Source: Owenia fusiformis
Taxonomy: Eukaryota > Annelida > Polychaeta > Sabellida > Oweniidae
DNA: 64,000 nucleotides
Direction of reading: 5' to 3'
NCBI GenBank assembly: GCA_903813345.2
Contig: CAIIXF020000001.1
Coordinates: forward strand, 36,051,366-36,115,365
Part shown: piece by piece, positions 61,979-64,000 of the stretch
Numbering within the stretch: position 1 is the first letter of the stretch
Layout of the letters: each line of letters opens with the position of its first letter
Program-made: the position numbers and the translations under genes
Notes under the pieces: model-generated
Told to the model about the DNA's origin: nothing
The model's input: the letters and a program-made list of their open reading frames with translations, nothing else
Databases searched by the model: none

Positions 61979-62712
61979 ACAAAAAATTCAAAAAGGCCAT
62001 AGTTAAGCTTTAATGTTCTGTTTAAGAACCCCTATTCTTACTATTGAAAATGGATTCTAGTAATACTCACCAACACAGATCTACTTTTTAAGACTCTATC
62101 AACTTGAGTTCTTCTGAGAAAATGAGGATTTTAGCAAGGGTACATTGATTTATATGGGGACATACTTCATTGGTTAATGACTTAGCATTGGGATACCATC
62201 ATTTATCCTATGCCAAGTAGAGTTTTAGGGAGATAAGTTGGTAAGACATATCCCGTATCCTGATTTTGAGGTTTCCATATCCAGAACCTCCATATCTCCC
62301 GCCATATCTTCCGCTTCGGTGCATATCTTCCCGCTTCCGGTGCATATCTTCCCACTTCCGGTGATGCAATAAAATGACTTTGCATATGAATGATTTGTTT
62401 ATTTTTACACCTTGTACTAGAAATGGCCATATGGCCCTGAAAACTCTACTTTGTATAGGATAAAGCAGTTATGTACGTTCGGTTTGGATAATGGGTTCAT
62501 CCCTCGTGAGATATGCACATCTACCTTGGCCTCTACGGTCCCTCAGGTAGATGTACATAGTCAATGTACCCTTGTTGAAATTCTCTGTTTTCTCTGAAGA
62601 ACTCAAGTTGATTGAGTTTCATGTTGGTGAGTATTACTAGAATCCATTTTCAGTAGTTAGAATAGGGGTTCTTAATCAGAATACTGGGCTTGCTTTTTGG
62701 AACTTTTTGTTG
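61979..62712. mobile_element. Inverted-repeat element with ~170-bp arms
   Basis: The left arm about 61979-62150 ('aagaacccctattcttacta', 'ggattctagtaatactcacc', 'caagggtacattg') is inverse to 62563-62712. GTACTAA occurs just outside both ends (61972-61978 and 62713-62719), a candidate 7-bp target duplication. A separate MITE (62202-62464) sits between the arms. No coding sequence. Confidence 0.75.
62202..62464. mobile_element. Nested MITE (TTTATCCTATGCCAAGTAGA ends)
   Basis: TTTATCCTATGCCAAGTAGA then GTTTT faces AAAACTCTACTTTGTATAGG then ATAAA, near-exact inverse ends 263 bp apart. The interior repeats 'catatcttcccgcttccggtg' style units three times (62306-62361). The ends resemble those at 36468-36709. 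Confidence 0.72.
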
Positions 62713-62814
62713 GTACTAATAATTGTTTTTCACATGTCATTGCAATTTCATAGAAGTGTTTTTTGACATGTCATTGTAATTTCATAGAGGATGTCAGTCT
62801 TGGATGATCGTATA

Positions 62815-63090
62815 CATGCCAATGCAATTTAAACAGGCATGGTTATTGTTTATCATTTAAAGTGAAAATGGTTGCATTTACTTGCAATGGTTGCAAGAAA
62901 ATCATGCAAACCTGCCAACCATTTGTAATGGTTACAAATCATTGAAACACTTTCAATGATTTGCAACCACAATTGCAATGGTTGCATCCCAATGGTTGGC
63001 AATCATTACAGCAATGGTTGGAACAATGGTTGTGCAATGGTTTGTAACCATTTGTTTTCGGAATTTCAAGGTCGGAATTTTTATAAGGGG
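62815..63090 (-). mobile_element. CAACCATTG-rich element, copy 2
   Basis: The right end 'gttttcggaatttcaaggtc' then 'ggaatttttataagggg' is the inverse of the 52738 terminus. The body is almost entirely GCAATGGTTGC, CAACCATTTG and AATCATTG motifs in both directions. The other boundary is unclear. Frames here read the motif and are not genes. Confidence 0.7.
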
Positions 63091-64000
63091 TGACATTGTG
63101 TTTACAAGAGCAGCAAGGCACAATTACTTTGTACTTCTTTATATTTATTGCCAGTTTGTTCTTTGTACAATAATTTCATTGGTTATTTATCATTTAGTTA
63201 TTGCTAAAACTGTCATAATTTCCAATAGCAGGCGAGTTTAGAATGTTATTAGATTCTAGAGAAATGTGATCTCTGTGATCGGCCCTCCATTCCTCACGTA
63301 GATTATTACTTTACATCCATGGGTGATGGGTAACACATATAAAAAATCTGAGGGGGAGATGTTGGAGGCCACTGTCCCCCCAGCCTTTTTTCTCAATTTT
63401 TTTGAGATTGTAGTTTTTATGGGTTTCAGATGTGCTCAGAACACCAGAGAGGGTCTAAACTTCATTTCATTGACCACACTTCATGATAATAAGCCTGTGT
63501 GGACTAGGGGGAAAATGCACGCTTCCCCAGCGGTCACCCATAGTTCTAATTCCAGCTCAACCAAATTACTTTTTTATTATTTTTTTTGTTGTGCTTTTAT
63601 TCTGCACTGGAATTATCATTTTTAACGATGTCATTTTAATATATACAAATGTATAGGCATTCAAAATCTTGTCAGTTGTCGGATTTATAAAAACAAAAAT
63701 ATGTCCAAATATTGCGTTTTACATAAAAATGAAATTAAACTGGGTTATAAGAGTGTGTTTGGTCAGTTAATTTTGGTTTTAGGGGAAAACTGTGTTTAGA
63801 ATATGGAGTTGTGATCATGATATTCCAAAGTACTATTCTGTGCCTTTGCAAGATATTGTTTAGGATAATCAGCTCCGTGTTGTGCTAAAGGCTGGATTGA
63901 TTTTATACTGCCTGTCGCTTTATTCCGACTTTTTGCCAATGGCCAATTGGATGTCTTTAACTTGATAGCTCTTGTAGGATGACCCTGGGTCATTGATTAT
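63091..64000. other. No feature recognised
   Basis: A 100-codon frame at 63323-63625 includes a T-rich low-complexity stretch and shows no domain; I do not regard it as a gene. No repeat ends were found. Confidence 0.45.

Noticed and set aside
63323-63625. 100-codon frame at 63.3 kb
   Set aside because: It contains a low-complexity T-rich stretch and no motif; there is no supporting context.

Overview
The window is A+T-rich, intron- or intergenic-like DNA from an animal genome. It holds no confidently recognisable host protein-coding exon. The repeat content suggests a marine invertebrate, most likely a bivalve mollusc. Several elements have a terminal hairpin, a (CCGT)n microsatellite and a core of 120-355-bp tandem units. 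That is the layout known for bivalve 'pearl' and Helitron/Helentron-derived elements. The taxonomic call is inference. Nothing looks bacterial: there are no operons, ribosome sites or CRISPR.

Layout. 1-492 is a partial Helentron-like element. 493-7.4 kb is featureless. 7.4-7.8 kb is a 20-bp minisatellite. 8.47-9.58 and 9.94-11.02 kb are two dead mariner-type transposons, each flanked by TA and each with unusually long inverted arms (about 345 and 190 bp). They hold the only recognisable protein remnants. 13.3-13.7 kb is a second 20-bp minisatellite. 14.34-15.52 kb is a well-bounded non-autonomous Helitron (A|TC...hairpin...CTAG|T). 17.6-18.3 kb has a possible untranslated exon, a perfect 44-bp hairpin and a MITE. 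21.9-24.9 kb has two possible exons around a tRNA-like SINE head and a Helentron-like element. 28.7-30.0 kb has a hAT-type MITE and a 1-kb 20-bp minisatellite. 33.1 and 35.4 kb carry two 494-bp GC-rich MITE copies that differ at five positions. 36.3-36.8 kb is a tandem repeat split by a foldback element. 40.4-41.2 kb is another tandem-cored element. 42.9-45.6 kb has MITEs and a 218-bp triplicate. 50.2-51.1 kb is a TTAA-flanked Kolobok/piggyBac-like element. 52-53.6 kb has a possible exon, a CAACCATTG-rich element and a second hAT MITE. 55.1-61.7 kb is a threefold tandem duplication of about 1.7 kb, whose third copy carries a 1.46-kb Helentron-like insertion. 62-63.1 kb is a nested inverted-repeat element followed by a second CAACCATTG element.

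How the parts work together. There is no gene pathway here. The transposase remnants are broken, so the small elements would have been moved by enzymes encoded elsewhere. A few acceptor/donor pairs on the plus strand (17.6, 21.9, 24.8 and 52.0 kb) could be untranslated exons of a long-intron gene or an lncRNA. Two of them would join into a 67-codon open frame. This rests on splice-like motifs only.
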